A DNA stretch of 64,000 nt from Prolixibacteraceae bacterium (GTDB lineage Bacteria > Bacteroidota > Bacteroidia > Bacteroidales > Prolixibacteraceae): the NCBI GenBank assembly GCA_021740385.1, contig JAIOZY010000015.1:16694-80693 (forward strand). Reading direction: 5' to 3'. Position numbers and translations under genes: made by a program. Numbering within the stretch: position 1 is the stretch's first letter; each line of letters begins with the position of its first letter. Under the pieces are notes generated by a model, which did no database searches, had not been told where the DNA came from, and saw nothing but the letters and a program-made list of their open reading frames with translations. Positions 9,277 through 18,165 of the stretch are shown in pieces.

Positions 9277-10833
9277 CTACGGAACTACTTTCACAATTTT
9301 TATTGTTGAATATTCCCTGCCGTTCAGTTGGCAACGTGCTCTTAAAACGTGCCTGCCGGGCGTGAGGTTTTCAGAATAACCGATTTTCCACAAATGCCCC
9401 GAGGGCTGGTATCCCGGTATCCAGTTGTCGCGGTTGGCCCTTCGTTTGTGGTTCCGCACAATAATGGGGTCGTAGTCGATTGTATAATCCATCTTCAGCC
9501 AGGGCCCGTCATCAATGCTGCATTCAACCGTTGTTTCATTATCACCATCGAAAACATTCACGTAAATGGCCTCTTGCGGGAGCGAATCGAGCTGAATTGA
9601 AGCCGGAGGTGAACTAAACCTGAGTTGATAACCAGGATCCTTTCCGCCAGGGATAAACGTTTTTTTTGCGTTTTTTTGCCCGAATTCATAACGATAAATT
9701 CCCGGTGGCGACCCATCCATACAGGTGGCATCGGGGATACTGTCGAGGCCATACGGACCAACCCACCAGCCACCGCAGGCCGCCCCGGCAATGTGCCCTA
9801 TAAAGGTGCCACGGCCAAACCAGTAAGTGGTGTCGGTGTAATTCCACGATAGGTTCAAATGGGCGTGACCGTAAATACCTAAAATGCTTTCGAACGGTTC
9901 AAGAATTGAAAAAACGCTTCTCAGGGTAGTTGAATCGGCAAATTGTGGCACAAGGGGAATGTGTGCCATTAAAACAATTTGACGGCCGTGAGGCACAAGC
10001 TGAAGGTTTTGCTTCAGCCATTTTAGCTGTTGAGGATAAATATCACCGGTATACCCTCCCCGACGCTTTTCTTTTTTGTCCCACCCCTGGTACCAAACGG
10101 TATTGAGCACCACAAAATGCGTGTTGCCCCGGTTAAAGGAATAATAATCGGGGCCAAAGTATTTCCGGTATGTTTCCGATTGCAGTTCATACCCTTTTGA
10201 CCGGTAATTGATGTCGTGATTTCCGAAAACCATGTAAACGGGTGTTTTTAGTGGCTGAAGCACTTCTATAATATCGGGGTATACATCGAGGTAATTATCG
10301 GCAATATCACCCAGGAATACGTTAAAATCAACTTCATGTGAAAACAGTTCGGGCATAATCAGTTCCTGGAAAAACTCAATCTCTTTGCTTGTGGGGGCCT
10401 GAATATCACCTATCATGAAAGCATTGACCAGCTCCCTGCTTTCAATTTTTTCAAGCGGGAAGTACAGGCTGTCGTTATCAAACGTTGGTTTTTCAATCCC
10501 CTTGTACCTGAAATTTGTTTTGGGGGGGTTGCTGTAACATATTTTATAAAACCCGGGAATACCCGTTTCCTGCATGTGTGAACGGAAACCATCGGGCTGA
10601 ATGACAAAAACGATGTCGTTTGTTTGAAGAGGTATGGAAAAAGTGCCGTTGTTTTGGGTAAGCACGATGGTATCGAGCGATGAAACGGCAATGCCTTGCA
10701 GGGGCTGGTCGGAGGCATCGAAAACCCGGTTATTGTTTTTATCCCAAAAAACCTTTCCAACTGCCTGTTTTTGCGAAGCATTAAGTAATAATACCGGAAA
10801 TAAGAACAGGAAAAATAAAATCGTTATTTTCAT
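9277..10833 (-). CDS. Secreted calcineurin-like metallophosphoesterase with N- and C-terminal beta domains
   Basis: The 518-residue protein starts with a signal peptide (MKITILFFLFLFPVLLLNA). An N-terminal Ig/CNA-like beta domain runs to about residue 110, with KVFWDKNNNRVFDASDQPLQG. The metallophosphoesterase core follows, with MIGDIQ, FLGDIADN, FGNHD, LMAHIPL and YGHAH supplying the two-metal site. A C-terminal beta domain covers about 345-518. This order matches the Bacteroidota MetallophosN/Metallophos/MetallophosC arrangement. The substrate cannot be read from sequence; phosphodiesters in the periplasm or outside the cell are likely. It begins 10 bases after the stop of the patatin gene on the same strand, so it is the last gene of a three-gene operon. 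Confidence 0.88.
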   Translation of the reverse strand: MKITILFFLFLFPVLLLNASQKQAVGKVFWDKNNNRVFDASDQPLQGIAVSSLDTIVLTQNNGTFSIPLQTNDIVFVIQPDGFRSHMQETGIPGFYKICYSNPPKTNFRYKGIEKPTFDNDSLYFPLEKIESRELVNAFMIGDIQAPTSKEIEFFQELIMPELFSHEVDFNVFLGDIADNYLDVYPDIIEVLQPLKTPVYMVFGNHDINYRSKGYELQSETYRKYFGPDYYSFNRGNTHFVVLNTVWYQGWDKKEKRRGGYTGDIYPQQLKWLKQNLQLVPHGRQIVLMAHIPLVPQFADSTTLRSVFSILEPFESILGIYGHAHLNLSWNYTDTTYWFGRGTFIGHIAGAACGGWWVGPYGLDSIPDATCMDGSPPGIYRYEFGQKNAKKTFIPGGKDPGYQLRFSSPPASIQLDSLPQEAIYVNVFDGDNETTVECSIDDGPWLKMDYTIDYDPIIVRNHKRRANRDNWIPGYQPSGHLWKIGYSENLTPGRHVLRARCQLNGREYSTIKIVKVVP

Positions 10834-10843
10834 TGCAGATTAT

Positions 10844-13150
10844 TTAAAAAGCACGTTCGTTAAATAACACGAAGCCCAGGCTTAATGAAAAGAACCATTT
10901 TTGGCCCTGTTTGTCGAAATAATTGATCTCGGCACTTACAGGCCCTGCCTGTGTGTGTATAACCAGGGCGGCCATACCCGAAAAGTAAAAATGTTGAAAG
11001 ATTTTGTCTTCGTAACTTACCAGGTTGTTATCGTCGGCCTTAAATTGCATGATGGGTGCCATACCATACGCCTCTGCCCTGAAATGCATGTAGTCGCTGA
11101 TTTTAACAAGTGCCTTTCCGCCAAGGGCAAAGTATTGGTTAGCCCTGAAATTTCCGATGTATTTCGACCGGCTGAGGGGTGTTGGCATAAACGCCGGCGC
11201 AGCAATTAACGTTGAAGTATAATTGCTGTAAAATGTATTGTTGTTGAAAACCGCTTCGCCCATTGCTCCCACCGTGAAAGTGTTGTTCAGTTTAAAATAT
11301 TGATCGTATAAAGCTTTTATCTGAAAATAACTGTGATCGCTTTCAGCATTTTTCATCACAGGAGCTGTTGTGCCCGGCGTAAATGTTTCGGTACCGTATA
11401 TGTATCTGAATGACATGAACTTTCGGCCGCCCTCGGTTGGATATTGTTTGTAGTCGTAATTTTTTTGATCGACTTTAATATGGGCCGTGAAAGCCGAAAA
11501 TTTGGTTTCGTCCATTTCATCACCCCAATCGAAAAAGTTGGTTTGGTAATATTTATCGGACGCATTCGACCAGGCAGCACCAAAATCGATCACCCCGGTT
11601 TTAACAAAGGGAATACCCCCTTCAATATTGACATTATTCTCGTTCCTGATTATATACGAAGGGTTAATGTCTTTAAACATGATGTCGCTGTTCGTAGCTG
11701 TATAGTCCCACGAGTTGAGGGTGAAACGCGTTGAAATGTAAAACGGCTTGCGGGTAGGTGAATCCATACGGCCGCCAATTGAAAACGAATTATAGAATCG
11801 GCCAAAGTATGCATTAGCACTAAAGTTGTACGACATGGTTTGAAATGTCTTGAAATTTGTTTCAACATAGCCAAAAGTACTCGATTGCGTTGTAAGCAGG
11901 CCGCCAACTTCAAAATCGAAAGGTTTTCGGGGTTCAACTTTCAGGTGAAGGTCGAAAAAACCTGTACGCTTGTTGTAGTGCGCAATGGGCCTGATGGATT
12001 TTATCTGCTCATCGGATATCAGCTTAAAATACGAGTCGCGCAACTGTTTCACACTTATCACCTGTTCATTGAGCTTAATTGACTGGATGATGTATTTCCG
12101 CTGCATATCGTTGCTGATGCCCTCAACCTGTATGTTGTTAAACACAAGCGGGGGTTTACGACCGTTAAACGCTTCCCGGCTCGTTTTGACGTCTTCCTTG
12201 TCAACCCTGCGGGCAATCATCTGCTTTATTGAATCGATTTTGGCCAGTGCCGTCTCCTCGCCTCTTTTGTTGGTATAATCTACTTTTTGAAAATCGAGCA
12301 GACCAACATTTTCGAGTTTTGTTTCCAAAAGTACACCAATACTGTCGGGAATATTGTAATTGGTTATTTGGGTCACCATGGTTTCAATCTGGCTGAATAA
12401 ATCCTCGGTGTCGTACTTTTCGCCCAATTGCGTCACTTTATGCCCGATGATAATATCGGGATTAAATTCATCCTTCATTACATCGGTGGGGAAGTTGTTT
12501 ACAATACCCCCGTCGAATAGAAGTGTACCGTCTTTTTCTATGGGCTTAAAAACGAAGGGGAATGTCATTGAAGCCCTGATGGCTTCGCTCAAATCTCCGC
12601 TTTTGTGAATAATGGCTTTGTTCCTGTATATATCGGTAGAGACACACCGGAAAGGAACCATCAGTTTGTTGAAATCGCCATTACAGGCAGCCGTTGTTTG
12701 TGCCATGAGCTGCATGAAAGCAAAGTCCATTTGCCGTTCGGGTATCAGGTTTATGGGGAAAATAACCTTGAGTTTATCCTCTTTCCGGGTTATGTCGAGT
12801 TTAACCCAACCGGGGCCTTCATCTTTACGTTTAAAGTAATACAGGTCCTCTTTGTCGAGTTTACCTGTCGACCATAGTTTGAATTCATCCGATTTAAAAA
12901 GTTTAATCATATCATCGGTTGAATAGCCCGAGGCGTAGAGTCCGCCAATAATGGCCCCTATTGAAGTTCCGGTAACATAATCGATGGGAATACCGTTTTC
13001 TTCAAGCACCTTTATTACCCCAATATGCGCCATCCCTTTGGCGCCGCCACCGCTTAAAACGAGCCCAACACTTTGCGCCCCTGAAGAAAGGCAAAAAGCA
13101 ATAAATATTATGAGAAATAAAATTCTTGGCATTGTTCGCGTTTTATACAT
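10844..13150 (-). CDS. Patatin-like phospholipase with C-terminal outer-membrane beta-barrel (PlpD/type Vd-like)
   Basis: The 768-residue protein has a signal peptide ending near SSGAQS, then a patatin domain. LVLSGGGAKGMAHIG gives the oxyanion hole, GTSIG carries nucleophile Ser63, and FDGGIVNNFP carries Asp213 of the dyad. A POTRA-like segment follows (GRKPPLVFNNIQVEGISND onward, about 325-400), then a beta-barrel of roughly 360 residues in the Omp85 style. Such proteins hydrolyse phospholipids or lysophospholipids and are anchored in or exported through the outer membrane. The start codon overlaps the stop of the upstream yitT-like gene (TAATG), showing translational coupling. A start at Met7 would give a shorter signal peptide and is also possible. 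Confidence 0.9.
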   Translation of the reverse strand: MYKTRTMPRILFLIIFIAFCLSSGAQSVGLVLSGGGAKGMAHIGVIKVLEENGIPIDYVTGTSIGAIIGGLYASGYSTDDMIKLFKSDEFKLWSTGKLDKEDLYYFKRKDEGPGWVKLDITRKEDKLKVIFPINLIPERQMDFAFMQLMAQTTAACNGDFNKLMVPFRCVSTDIYRNKAIIHKSGDLSEAIRASMTFPFVFKPIEKDGTLLFDGGIVNNFPTDVMKDEFNPDIIIGHKVTQLGEKYDTEDLFSQIETMVTQITNYNIPDSIGVLLETKLENVGLLDFQKVDYTNKRGEETALAKIDSIKQMIARRVDKEDVKTSREAFNGRKPPLVFNNIQVEGISNDMQRKYIIQSIKLNEQVISVKQLRDSYFKLISDEQIKSIRPIAHYNKRTGFFDLHLKVEPRKPFDFEVGGLLTTQSSTFGYVETNFKTFQTMSYNFSANAYFGRFYNSFSIGGRMDSPTRKPFYISTRFTLNSWDYTATNSDIMFKDINPSYIIRNENNVNIEGGIPFVKTGVIDFGAAWSNASDKYYQTNFFDWGDEMDETKFSAFTAHIKVDQKNYDYKQYPTEGGRKFMSFRYIYGTETFTPGTTAPVMKNAESDHSYFQIKALYDQYFKLNNTFTVGAMGEAVFNNNTFYSNYTSTLIAAPAFMPTPLSRSKYIGNFRANQYFALGGKALVKISDYMHFRAEAYGMAPIMQFKADDNNLVSYEDKIFQHFYFSGMAALVIHTQAGPVSAEINYFDKQGQKWFFSLSLGFVLFNERAF

Positions 13151-14073
13151 TATGATTCAACTTTACTTTTTAACGATTGAAAACCCTCTCCAAGTATCTC
13201 CCGGGTATCCATTACGGTAATAAATGCATCGGGGTCGATTGAATGTATGTAATGTTGCAATATGGCAACTTCGCGCCGGCTTACAACGGTAAAGATAATT
13301 TCTTTTTCGTCATTGGTGTACATGCCCTTCCCGGCAAGGCAGGTGCCTCCACGTTCAAGGCCTTCAAGTATTTTTTGCTTGATTTTTTCGTGTTGGTTCG
13401 AAATTATGAACAGTGCTTTGTTGTAATTCCGCCCTTCGAGGGTAAGGTCTATGGCTTTACCGGTAATGTAAATAACTACCCAGGAATAGAGTGGTATTTT
13501 CCAGTCCTGGAAAACGGCAAGCCCGAAAAGAACAATGACCGAGTCGACATAAATAAGCAGTTGCCCCACCTGGATGCTTGTGTATTTTGCAATGATCATG
13601 GCAATAATATCGGATCCGCCCGATGTTGCCCTCGATTTGAATATGAGGCCCAGCCCGAAACCAATTAAAACACCACCAAATACGCACGAAAGCAGCACAT
13701 CGTCGACAAGTGGCGCATCGCCAATTTCGCGCATCCATGTGATGCCGTCGATAAAAACAGAGGTAAGCACAAAGCCCAGGATGGTTTTGATTCCAAACCG
13801 CGGCCCCAGGATTTTAATCCCGGCCCATGTAAGGGGTATGTTCAATACCAAACCAAACAGGCCTATTGGAATGCCATTGGGCCAAAACGAAAACAAACCC
13901 GCTGTAAGGTAATGCACAACAATGGCAATACCGTAAACACCACCGGGCACAATTTTGTGCGGGGTAATGAAAAATACAAACCCGGCTGCGAGAATAAAAG
14001 CACCTGCCAGTACAAAAAAATAGTCGGTAATCCACCGGGCTTTAAACGTTTGTTTTTTCAACGGAAAAATCAT
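13150..14073 (-). CDS. YitT-family membrane protein (DUF161 plus DUF2179)
   Basis: The 307-residue protein has about six membrane segments in two halves. The first half carries FFITPHKIVPGGVYGIAIV, and ATSGGSDIIAMII is the repeated GG-T/S-D motif of the family. A soluble C-terminal DUF2179 domain follows (about 220-300, ending ITVMDTREILGEGF). The transport substrate of the family is not established. I chose the ATG at 14073 (MIFPLKKQ), because upstream in-frame codons lack family resemblance. It is the first gene of a cluster with the patatin and metallophosphoesterase genes and shares one base with the patatin start. Confidence 0.88.
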   Translation of the reverse strand: MIFPLKKQTFKARWITDYFFVLAGAFILAAGFVFFITPHKIVPGGVYGIAIVVHYLTAGLFSFWPNGIPIGLFGLVLNIPLTWAGIKILGPRFGIKTILGFVLTSVFIDGITWMREIGDAPLVDDVLLSCVFGGVLIGFGLGLIFKSRATSGGSDIIAMIIAKYTSIQVGQLLIYVDSVIVLFGLAVFQDWKIPLYSWVVIYITGKAIDLTLEGRNYNKALFIISNQHEKIKQKILEGLERGGTCLAGKGMYTNDEKEIIFTVVSRREVAILQHYIHSIDPDAFITVMDTREILGEGFQSLKSKVES

Positions 14074-14161
14074 GCGTACATAAAAAAGTAACGTGCAATT
14101 TTGCACTTGCAAATTATAAGTAAAGACTGAAAGAATCAATGACCGTTGAAAGTTTTATGAT

Positions 14162-14194
14162 AAAAAAAATCCCCTCATCGAATGATGAAGGGAT
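14162..14194 (-). terminator. Rho-independent terminator of rplS
   Basis: Read on the minus strand, ATCCCTTCATC and GATGAGGGGAT form an 11-pair stem with one G-T pair around an ATTC loop, followed by eight T. It starts about 20 bases after the rplS stop codon and is the strongest terminator in the window. Confidence 0.9.
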
Positions 14195-14215
14195 CGCTAT
14201 GAATTGGAATTCCTT

Positions 14216-14572
14216 TTAATTCATCTTTCTTTCTTTAATACGCGCCTTTTTACCGGTTAACTTACGGAAATAATAAATACGCGACTGGCGAACTTTTCCT
14301 GTCTTGTTGATCTCAATTTGTTCGATAAAAGGTGAGTTTACAGGGAAAATACGTTCAACACCAACACTTCCCGACATTTTTCTGACGGTAAATGTTTTTG
14401 CTTTTCCTGTTCCTTTAACCTGAAGGACGACGCCCCTGAAATTCTGGATACGCTCTTTGTTCCCTTCAACAATCTTATAGTGAACCGTTACCGTATCGCC
14501 TGCCCTGAATTCGGGATGTTGTTTTGCTTCCTCTTTTGCAAATGCATCCTGTACAATTTTAATAGCATCCAT
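14216..14572 (-). CDS. rplS: 50S ribosomal protein L19
   Basis: L19 sits at the interface of the 30S and 50S subunits. The 118-residue protein has the usual length and the conserved core: [49 protein letters not shown] and [23 protein letters not shown] chose the ATG at 14572 (MDAIKIVQ), because ten upstream in-frame codons have no family counterpart. A strong terminator lies just downstream. The long upstream spacer suggests it is transcribed from its own promoter, separate from the dcw cluster. No trmD or rimM neighbour is present, as is common in Bacteroidota. Confidence 0.97.
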   Translation of the reverse strand: MDAIKIVQDAFAKEEAKQHPEFRAGDTVTVHYKIVEGNKERIQNFRGVVLQVKGTGKAKTFTVRKMSGSVGVERIFPVNSPFIEQIEINKTGKVRQSRIYYFRKLTGKKARIKERKMN

Positions 14573-14750
14573 TTTCTTAACATTTAATGGTTTAAGTCGC
14601 AATGTTACCTGTTTGTCTGTAGTGGTAAGAGATTACGCTTGCTTTTTAAAGCGCCGCAAAAATAGGCATTTTTTTTAATTGTAAAAAGGGTAACGGAATA
14701 AATTGTGAAATTCCATCACGGCGTTCGTCGGAATCAAATAAAAAAATCAT

Positions 14751-14766
14751 TAGTGTCCGGTAAAAA
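14751..14766 (+). repeat. 16-base dispersed repeat TAGTGTCCGGTAAAAA, copy 1
   Basis: This word recurs exactly at 63735-63750, and both copies are followed within a few bases by TTCAA. It resembles the terminal inverted repeat of a transposable element, but no transposase lies nearby, so it may be a solo end or part of a small mobile repeat (inference). Confidence 0.5.
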
Positions 14767-14881
14767 AAGAATTCAAATTCCAAATCTCATTCCGAAACCG
14801 GTCATAAAAAACACGCAGACAAAAACATAACCCCATTCTATTGAGCATGTTAGAATTTAATAAACCAACTGTTTATACAGG

Positions 14882-14909
14882 AAAAGCGCCCCCGGTAACC
14901 GAAGACGCC
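14882..14909 (-). terminator. Probable terminator at the end of the dcw cluster
   Basis: Read on the minus strand, GCGTCTTC and GGGGGCGC form an eight-pair stem with three G-T pairs around GGTTACC, followed by TTTT. It sits 23 bases after the yqeY stop and would end the long minus-strand transcript from mraZ to yqeY. Confidence 0.65.
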
Positions 14910-14931
14910 AGACCAAATGTTTAACTTAACT

Positions 14932-15381
14932 TTATTGCAACAGTGAACGTACTTTTTCTGAAATGACTTTGCCATCGGCTTTTCCTGCAAGTTGCTTCGT
15001 GGCAATTCCCATAACCCGGCCCATGTCTTTCATTGTTTGGGCGCCGGTTTTTTCAATAATTTCCTTTATCATTTGGGTAAGTTCTTCATCACTGAGTTGT
15101 TCGGGCAAAAAACCTTCATAAACAGCAACCTGGTCCAGCTCGGCTTTTTCAAGGTCGGGGCGGCCCTGTTGGGCATAAAGTGTTGCCGAGTCTTTACCTT
15201 GTTTGGTTAGTTTCGTGATGAGCTTTAAAGCAACATCGTCACTCAACTCACCCGAAGCGCCTGCAGCCGTTTTGGCTTCAAGCATCACTTTTTTTATGTT
15301 CCGTAAAGCTTCAAGCCTGACTTTGTCCTTGGCTTTCATTGCTTCCTTAATTCCGTTGTTGATATCGTCAAATAGTGCCAT
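14932..15381 (-). CDS. yqeY: GatB/YqeY domain-containing protein
   Basis: The 149-residue protein matches the YqeY family, which resembles the tRNA-binding C-terminal domain of the GatB amidotransferase subunit. It has an N-terminal helical half (DINNGIKEAMKAKDKVRLEALRNIK) and the C-terminal QLSDEELTQMIKEIIEKTGA and DMGRVMGIATKQLAGKADGK segments. Its precise role is not established. The ATG at 15381 gives MALFDDINN, the usual start. It is the last gene of the dcw cluster, 64 bases after ftsZ1, as in other Bacteroidota. Confidence 0.93.
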   Translation of the reverse strand: MALFDDINNGIKEAMKAKDKVRLEALRNIKKVMLEAKTAAGASGELSDDVALKLITKLTKQGKDSATLYAQQGRPDLEKAELDQVAVYEGFLPEQLSDEELTQMIKEIIEKTGAQTMKDMGRVMGIATKQLAGKADGKVISEKVRSLLQ

Positions 15382-15445
15382 AATTTTTGTTTTTAAATTT
15401 GTATCCGAGGTTAAACATTTCAGTATTGATATTGAACATATCCCG

Positions 15446-16861
15446 TCAATCAACATTGTCGTGTATATAACTGTTTTTGTCACTCAGGTATATTTCATTG
15501 TTTTCGTCGGTCGACAGTGAAAAACGCGAAACCTTTTTATTGTCCTTTTTCTGATCGTTTCCTTTAAACAGCATTTTTCGGCGTTTGTAAGCGGGTACAA
15601 CCTCAAGCTTTTCAATATCTTCTTCTTGCGAATTGCTAAAGTCGGTGTTAAAGCTTGTTTTCATTGATGGGTCATCCTGCGGATTTGTCCCCTTGCTTAC
15701 CGAGGTATACAAACTGTCGAAATCATCAACCGGTCTTTCAACCTCAAAATGGATCGACTCCTGCCGGGGCGCGGGTTGTTCGTCACTTTGTTTTGCGGCC
15801 GGTTTTTTTTCTGTTTGCTGTGGGTTTCCGGTTAGCGTATGGTAGGTTTTTTCAACTTTTTGGGTAGCCAGTATTTCTGGGATTGAACTGGTGCTAAAAC
15901 CCGTAGCAATAATTGTTAGGGCAATATCATCGTTCAGGCTTTCATCTTTGCCGTTGCCCCAAATCAAATCGGCATCGTAGCCGGCACGTGCCTGCACGTA
16001 GTCGGTAATCTGGCCAATTTCGTCCATGGTAATTTCATTTTCGCCCGATGTTACATTAAGCAAAATGTTACGTGCACCTTTTATGTTGTTGTTGTTTAAC
16101 AAGGGTGATGTCAACGCGCTTTCTACCGCTTCAATTGCCCGGTTATCGCCCGTTGCCATTGCCGAGCCCATAATGGCCACACCGCTTTGGCGCATAACCG
16201 TTTCAACATCGGCAAAATCGACATTTATGTAACCGTGAACGGTAATGATTTCAGCAATGCCTTTAGCGGCAGTTGCCAGTACATCATCGGCTTTCGAAAA
16301 AGCTTCTGAAATTTTGAAGTCGCCGTACATTTCACGTATCCGCTCGTTGTTGATTATCAGGAGCGAATCGACATGGTCTTCGAGCTCTTTAATACCGTCA
16401 ATAGCTTGTTGTATGCGGCGTTTACCCTCATTTCTGAAAGGGATGGTTACAATGGCCACCGTGAGCAGGTCGAGGTCGCGGCAGGCTTTTGCAATAACAG
16501 GCCCGGCACCGGTTCCCGTACCACCGCCCATCCCGGCAGTAATGAATACCATTTTGGCATGTTCGCCAATGGCGTGTTTTACATCCTCGATGTTTTCGAT
16601 GGCAGCCTGTTTGCCAATTTCGGGTTTGTTGCCGGCTCCCCGTCCTTCGGTAAGCGAAGAACCCAGTTGTACTTTGCGTTTAACCGGACTGTTGGATAAA
16701 GCCTGGGCATCGGTATTGCAAATAATAAAATCGACATCTTTTATACCCTTTCGGCACATGTGGTTAACAGCGTTGCTACCACCGCCGCCAACACCAACTA
16801 CTTTAATAATTGCCTCTTCTTTCAGGGGCATGTCAAAACTTGTTATAATATCTGGTTCCAT
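15446..16861 (-). CDS. ftsZ: Cell division protein FtsZ, canonical copy (FtsZ1)
   Basis: FtsZ is the tubulin-like GTPase that forms the division ring. This 471-residue copy has the P-loop-like GGGSNAVNHM, the tubulin signature GGGTGTGAGP, and the catalytic T7 loop NVDFADVETVM. The C-terminal conserved peptide for binding FtsA is VPAYKRRK at residues 422-429. Beyond this is a further tail ending NSYIHDNVD, a form I recognise as usual in Bacteroidales FtsZ. A disordered linker precedes the peptide. It lies 26 bases after a second, divergent ftsZ paralogue on the same strand. All ordinary FtsZ features are present, so this is taken as the main division protein. Confidence 0.97.
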   Translation of the reverse strand: MEPDIITSFDMPLKEEAIIKVVGVGGGGSNAVNHMCRKGIKDVDFIICNTDAQALSNSPVKRKVQLGSSLTEGRGAGNKPEIGKQAAIENIEDVKHAIGEHAKMVFITAGMGGGTGTGAGPVIAKACRDLDLLTVAIVTIPFRNEGKRRIQQAIDGIKELEDHVDSLLIINNERIREMYGDFKISEAFSKADDVLATAAKGIAEIITVHGYINVDFADVETVMRQSGVAIMGSAMATGDNRAIEAVESALTSPLLNNNNIKGARNILLNVTSGENEITMDEIGQITDYVQARAGYDADLIWGNGKDESLNDDIALTIIATGFSTSSIPEILATQKVEKTYHTLTGNPQQTEKKPAAKQSDEQPAPRQESIHFEVERPVDDFDSLYTSVSKGTNPQDDPSMKTSFNTDFSNSQEEDIEKLEVVPAYKRRKMLFKGNDQKKDNKKVSRFSLSTDENNEIYLSDKNSYIHDNVD

Positions 16862-16887
16862 GTTGTTGTCATTTTAATTTTGCATTA

Positions 16888-18153
16888 CTACATATCGGCG
16901 CTGTTTTCTTCAAAAAAGAGGTCGAGTTGGCGCATCAGCCAGCTATTTTTTGATTTCTGTTTTCCTTTTGAAACATTCCGCGCTTTTACTGCATCTTTTT
17001 GCTTTTTTCTACTTTCATTTTCCTTATCTTCCGGCCCTTCCTCCTCAGCCGTAACTGCCATTACAAGCTCTTCATTTTCGGGACTGTCTTCGTTTTCAGG
17101 AATGAATACCGGTTCGCTTTCATCATCCAGTTCGTGTTTTTCTTCAGGTTCTTTATCGAGCTTCTGAATGATTTCAGAAGGATTCACCTTAAACCCGGTT
17201 GCCGTTACCGTAACACTTACCGTGTTTCCCAGCTTCATGTCGATACCGTTACCCCATATTATATTGGCTTCTGAACCGGCTTTATCCTGGAGGAATTCGA
17301 TAATTTCACCAATTTCGCCAATGGTAATTTCATCTTCGCCCGAAACGATGTTGAGCAATATATCTTTAGCGCCCATGATGCTGTTGCTGTCGAGTAACGG
17401 TGATACAAGTGCATTTTTTGCAGCCTCGAGTGCCCTGCCCGACCCTTCGGCCAGCCCGGTCCCCATAATAAACACTTTACTGCCGGACAATACCGTGTGC
17501 ACATCGGCAAAGTCGATGTTGATGTTTCCGTGCAGGGTAATGATTTCGGCTACCCCTTTAACAGCCGTGGCCAGTATTTCATCGGCTTTTGAAAAGGCTT
17601 CAGAAGCCGGCAGGTTACCGTAAATGTCCCTTATTTTTTCGTTATTTATAACCAGCAGGCTATCGACATGCTCCCTGATTTTTTCCAGGCCTTCGAGTGC
17701 CTGGTTGTAGCGTTTTTTTCCTTCCGACTGCGAAGGGATTGTAACAACAGCAATCGTGAGTATTTTCAGTTCCCGGCAGGCTTCGGCAATAATTGGTGCC
17801 GCACCTGTACCCGTTCCACCACCCAGGCAGGCTGTAATAAACACCATGTGGGTATCGTTGGCAAGGAATTCTTTTATTTCTTCAACACTCTCGATTGCTG
17901 CCTGTTCGCCCAATTCGGGCATATTGCCTGCCCCCCGTCCCATGGTAAGCGACTGGCCAAGCTGAATGGTTTTTGGAACAGGGCTGTTTTGAAGCGCCTG
18001 TGCATCGGTATTGCAAATAACAAACCCAACACCGGCGATGCCTTGTTCAAACATATAATTGACGGCATTGCCACCACCACCACCAACACCAATAACCTTA
18101 ATCTGGGCCGACTGGTTTGGTTCACAACAAAAATTCAATAATTCTTCAGACAT
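16888..18153 (-). CDS. Divergent FtsZ paralogue with FtsA-like C-terminal tail (FtsZ2)
   Basis: This 421-residue protein is a full FtsZ homologue with GGGGNAVNYM, GGGTGTGAAP and T7 loop NIDFADVHTVL, so GTP binding and hydrolysis are probably intact. It lacks both the VPAYKRRK-type peptide and the HDNVD tail of FtsZ1. After an acidic then basic linker (about 325-400) it ends SWLMRQLDLFFEENSADM. The last 14 residues align without gaps to the FtsA terminus encoded just upstream, KLTLFF...SEM, with L, L, F, F, E and M identical. In FtsA the C-terminal helix binds the membrane, so this FtsZ may do so too (inference). The ATG at 18153 is preferred over an in-frame GTG at 18159. It starts 12 bases after ftsA stops. 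Confidence 0.9.
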   Translation of the reverse strand: MSEELLNFCCEPNQSAQIKVIGVGGGGGNAVNYMFEQGIAGVGFVICNTDAQALQNSPVPKTIQLGQSLTMGRGAGNMPELGEQAAIESVEEIKEFLANDTHMVFITACLGGGTGTGAAPIIAEACRELKILTIAVVTIPSQSEGKKRYNQALEGLEKIREHVDSLLVINNEKIRDIYGNLPASEAFSKADEILATAVKGVAEIITLHGNINIDFADVHTVLSGSKVFIMGTGLAEGSGRALEAAKNALVSPLLDSNSIMGAKDILLNIVSGEDEITIGEIGEIIEFLQDKAGSEANIIWGNGIDMKLGNTVSVTVTATGFKVNPSEIIQKLDKEPEEKHELDDESEPVFIPENEDSPENEELVMAVTAEEEGPEDKENESRKKQKDAVKARNVSKGKQKSKNSWLMRQLDLFFEENSADM

Positions 18154-18165
18154 ACACACCGGTTT

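Larger units (their letters stand above)
14573..14931. other. 359-base spacer between rplS and yqeY
   Basis: No coding potential was seen. The rplS-proximal part should hold the rplS leader and promoter. At 14751-14766 is TAGTGTCCGGTAAAAA, a 16-base word repeated exactly at 63735-63750. The yqeY terminator lies at 14882-14909. The rest is A/T-rich and unremarkable. Confidence 0.6.

Noticed and set aside
13484..13740. Small plus-strand frames over the YitT-like gene
   Set aside because: They are antisense shadows without start context or family resemblance.
16245..16877. A 210-residue reading frame antisense to ftsZ1
   Set aside because: It lies fully over a well-supported gene, is serine-rich and low in complexity as expected of an antisense shadow, and has no recognisable motif.
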